Source of the DNA: Saccharomycopsis malanga
Lineage: Eukaryota; Ascomycota; Saccharomycetes; Ascoideales; Saccharomycopsidaceae
NCBI GenBank assembly: GCA_004014935.1
Contig: CP025323.1
Coordinates: 1,550,001-1,614,000, forward strand
Direction: 5' to 3'
Length of the DNA stretch: 64,000 nt
The position numbers and the translations under genes are program-made. The notes beneath the pieces are model-generated. The model had not been told where the DNA came from and searched no databases. It saw nothing but the letters and a program-made list of their open reading frames with translations. This document shows positions 61,394-64,000 of this stretch, one piece after another (the first letter of the stretch is position 1; each line of letters opens with the position of its first letter).

Positions 61394-62234
61394 AAGTTTT
61401 GCAACTGTAATCTAGTAGGATTTTATAGTTTTGATGAATAATGGTTCTAAACTGTTAAAACTAGTACGTAATTGGAAGGTTTCTTTCTTATTTTGTTTTT
61501 ATCCGTAGGAGCTAGATAGTAAGGAATAACTGGCTGGTGAATGAGTTACTTCTATTATAATTATTAGGAAATTGATTATTGAAGGGGGAGAACGATTATT
61601 AGAATAGTGAAATTATTATTAAAAGAGTGAAATGGTTATTAGAAGAGTGTTAGAAAAGTTTTAGAAAAGTAACATAATCATTAGAAGAGTATTAGAAAAG
61701 TTTTAGAAAAGTAAAATAATTATTAGAAGAGTAAAATGGTTTTTAGAAAAGTAATTAATTATTAATAGAGCAGAAAGACTAAAATAATTATCTGAAAAAT
61801 GGAAATATCAACCCATTTATTTTCAAAATGTAAATTCAAAACTTTTACAAATGTCCCAAGTAGAAACAATAAACTTTAAAGAATGTACAGTGCCAATAAA
61901 TACACAATTGTGAATTATTAATGCCACCAAAAACGAAATCTCAAAAAACTAATTTAAACCTGTTTCAACCAGAAATAATCAATTTACCTGTCAATTACAC
62001 AATATTTTCCAACTAGTAAAATATTATATATGAATACAACCGAAAACAAAAAGTGTAAATCACAAACAATGTCGATTTTAGCAAAGCTATGAAGAAAAGC
62101 AAGAACGAACAAAACTATAGCACAGAAAGTTGATGGCAGAACCATTGATAAAAGGGATTATTTAAAAAGCTTTTAGGAAAGAAATAAAATTGGGAGCAGA
62201 AGAAGGAAAAACGAGGGATTTTGGGGAATGCTGA
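61394..62234. repeat. 3' flank of MMF1 with imperfect short repeats
   Basis: From about 61575 to 61770 variants of TTATTAGAAGAGTGAAATGG and TTAGAAAAGTTTTAGAAAAG repeat irregularly every 12-30 bp. The rest of the spacer to 62234 is AT-rich with no gene. Confidence 0.65.
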
Positions 62235-63428
62235 TTATTGAAAATGGTTGCGAGAATCGTACAACTTGGTAAAGTAAGACGAATAGCTTTCCAACATGCT
62301 ATTATAAGTAGTGTCAGGATCAGTGCACATGCCACCACCAGAAGGACCAATGTGAGGACAATGGACAGAAGGCCGGAAAGGCAACATGACTTGATGGATG
62401 TTTCTACAAAAGATGGTGTCTCTTCCACCTTCATAAGCAGCGCCAATTCTGACGTCTTCCATCAAAAACTTGTAGCAGGCGTTGTAATTGTCGTACTGTT
62501 TGTTTTCGCCAGTACAGTATTGTGTATGGACAGTACAAATGGAGTCAACAGCAAGCTGTTTGTATACAAGAGTGTTATTTTTGGTAGGGAACTTTTGATG
62601 GAGAGCCTCAAGGACCAAACCGTTGGTGATTTCGTACGCCCAGTCAAAGTTTCTGAATACAGCATCATATTCATCGATTTGGATGGTTCCATCATCGTTG
62701 AATACAAGATAATACCACATGTCAATTTGAATAGGAATGTGGAAATCAATGGCTTTGATATAATAATCAAGAATGGCAGAAACAACTGCAACATGATTGT
62801 CATAAACAAAATTCACCAATGTGTAATTCTTAGGAACACCGTTCATTCTAAACTTGACATCATAGACATCTGAAAAGAGACCAAAAATATATTCTGTGTT
62901 CAATTCAACACCGGTGAAATCTCTAGTAAGAGAAACTCTTCCCAATGAGTTTTCAGTGAAATATGTGGAATTGATTTTAAGAGCTTCAACACTATCATTT
63001 GGATTAAGAAATGCTGTCCAGAAACTATTCAAAAAATCATAAACAACTTTTTTCTCCTTCTGAAAAGCTGGGTCTTTGCAAGTTATAGAAGCCTCTTCTG
63101 GCTTAACAGGTTTCTTTGGTGGGGGGAAATTAGGTGGCCCCGGAGGGAAACTAGGTGGAGGCCCTGCTGGGAAATTAGGTGGCCCCGGAGGGAAATTAGG
63201 TGGAGGTCCTGGAGGGAAATTAGGTGCAGGTCCTGGATGACCAAATCCACGAGCAGCTGGTGTTTCAGAAGTTGGTTTAGGAGCAAGCGTTGCTGTATAA
63301 TTCAAACTAGTTGTACTGGAACCACTTCCGTTGGTACCAACTGCTCTTTCTACCAACTCACTCTCTAGAGGAACACAGTTTCCAACAGCCAATAAAGCTG
63401 CGGCCAAAAAGTTAACTGACCACCTCAT
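62235..63428 (-). CDS. secreted proline-rich protein, unknown function
   Basis: 397 residues. An N-terminal signal peptide (MRWSVNFLAAALLAVGNCV) is followed by a Ser/Thr-rich stretch and a proline-rich tandem repeat (units of NFPPGPP and PPGPP, about 65-105). A globular domain of about 290 residues then starts near SITCKDPAFQKEKKVVYDFL. The domain has sites for N-glycosylation (NST, NDS, NYT, NNT) and a Cys-rich end (TQYCTGENKQYDNYNACYKF, then RPSVHCPHIGPSGGGMCTDP). The mid part (YYLVFNDDGTIQIDEYDAVF) resembles a SnoaL/NTF2-like fold, but this is a guess. There is no GPI signal or transmembrane helix at the C terminus, so it is probably secreted or wall-associated. No enzyme family is recognised. 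Confidence 0.8.
   Translation of the reverse strand: MRWSVNFLAAALLAVGNCVPLESELVERAVGTNGSGSSTTSLNYTATLAPKPTSETPAARGFGHPGPAPNFPPGPPPNFPPGPPNFPAGPPPSFPPGPPNFPPPKKPVKPEEASITCKDPAFQKEKKVVYDFLNSFWTAFLNPNDSVEALKINSTYFTENSLGRVSLTRDFTGVELNTEYIFGLFSDVYDVKFRMNGVPKNYTLVNFVYDNHVAVVSAILDYYIKAIDFHIPIQIDMWYYLVFNDDGTIQIDEYDAVFRNFDWAYEITNGLVLEALHQKFPTKNNTLVYKQLAVDSICTVHTQYCTGENKQYDNYNACYKFLMEDVRIGAAYEGGRDTIFCRNIHQVMLPFRPSVHCPHIGPSGGGMCTDPDTTYNSMLESYSSYFTKLYDSRNHFQ
63110..63240 (-). repeat. in-frame GC-rich repeat coding NFPPGPP
   Basis: Short tandem units (AAATTAGGTGGCCCCGGAGG-like on the plus strand) code the Pro/Gly repeat of the secreted protein. Five to six imperfect units, all in frame. Confidence 0.85.
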
Positions 63429-64000
63429 ATCTAATGTATAAAAACGTCAATGTGTATTGAAAAAAAAATGTGACAAAATCTAAAATCATACATAGGACAT
63501 GTCCAATAATATATAGTAGCGCCAGACAGCAAATAATCAAACCAAATCTTACCGAGTCTTTGTTGAGTAGACGCTGAAAATGGACAATCTTCAATTAGTA
63601 TCATATAGCAGTCTCTACAGAGATCTTGTTTTGGTCCGCGGCGTCTTTAGATTGCAGTAGCCCCGCAGAAATTCTGCTGTTTCAACTGCATTGGGAATCC
63701 CATAATGCTTTGTTTTCTGCATCTTGTTATCTTTAGCTCCTCCAAAACACGCATTGAGTGTCCCATGAATTACTATATCCGGCCGCAAAGTGTGCGTACC
63801 AGTTCGCACCAATACGCAAAATGGGCTGTGCATGATACATGCAGCCGCCGCCAAATGCAGTGCATTGCATTGCAACGCAGCGCATGCATTACAGTACAAT
63901 TCAGAGCAGTTGACATTGACCCATTTCTTATTCAACAAGAGTATTTTTGTGAATAACCGAACAATAATGTTGTTCTGGCGAGAAAAATCAAGGTTTAAGG
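63429..64000. other. upstream region of the secreted-protein gene to the right edge
   Basis: Contains GTGCATGATACATGCAGCC and a TGCAGTGCATTGCATTGCAA / GCGCATGCATTAC cluster at about 63828-63892. No gene is supported in this last part; a 107-codon minus ORF at 63615 has no recognisable domain. Confidence 0.35.

Overview
The window is nuclear DNA of an ascomycete budding yeast (Saccharomycotina). The genes encode fungal proteins best matched to yeast families (Cyc3, Tec1, Iqg1, Pex6, Orc4, Coq7, Rim1, Mmf1). Two genes carry one short 5'-proximal intron (75 and 59 nt) with yeast-type GTAAGT donors and TACTAAT/TCTAAC branch sites. The DNA is AT-rich. I cannot name the species. Eighteen protein genes in 64 kb is sparse for a yeast, and the gaps are filled by dispersed and tandem repeats.

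Gene order: an auxin-efflux-carrier-like transporter (-), a CCC2-type copper ATPase (-), a 5.7 kb gene-free stretch with two minisatellites, TEC1 (+), a PPR protein (+), CYC3 (-, spliced), a tubby/LURP-like protein (-), EMG1 (-), IQG1 (+), a DHHC-family palmitoyltransferase (+), a small PPxY protein (-), PEX6 (-), YPT6 (-), ORC4 (-), a helical protein of unknown function (+), COQ7 (-), RIM1 (+), an MMF1/HMF1-type RidA protein (+, spliced) and a secreted proline-rich protein (-). These are housekeeping genes for mitochondria (PPR, CYC3, COQ7, RIM1, MMF1), peroxisomes (PEX6), trafficking (YPT6, palmitoyltransferase), cytokinesis (IQG1), replication (ORC4), ribosome assembly (EMG1), copper delivery (CCC2) and filamentation control (TEC1). 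They do not form one pathway or cluster. EMG1/IQG1 and COQ7/RIM1 are divergent pairs that share an upstream region.

The most unusual content is between the genes. Two interspersed families recur on both strands. 'Family A' (my label, about 200-300 bp, some two dozen full or partial copies) starts with a near-palindrome that overlaps a Pol III A-box-like TGGCTCAGTGG. It has a B-box-like GGTTCGATTCC and ends in a conserved tail (GGGTTTTACCAAGTCCC, then GATATGTACTGGGCTCGAAA) followed by ATT repeats, which is the layout of a tRNA-derived SINE. 'Family B' (about 0.8-1.2 kb, eight copies) has a different tRNA-like module (TGGCCAAGTTGGTTAGGCC, later GACTCGATTCG), a conserved non-coding body, and in three copies a leader of about 130 bp upstream of the module. 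B copies often begin right at an A-family tail. Together they fill roughly a sixth of the window by eye, which is striking for a yeast.

Tandem arrays add further structure: three decamer minisatellites, a 40-bp array with 120- and 240-bp higher-order periods, ATT and ACT microsatellites at SINE tails, and several short imperfect repeats beside genes. Protein-level oddities include a DKTN phosphorylation motif and a CxxC-less fourth metal-binding-like domain in the copper ATPase, DHFC in place of DHHC, four CPV motifs in Cyc3, and a possible dual-start RidA gene.
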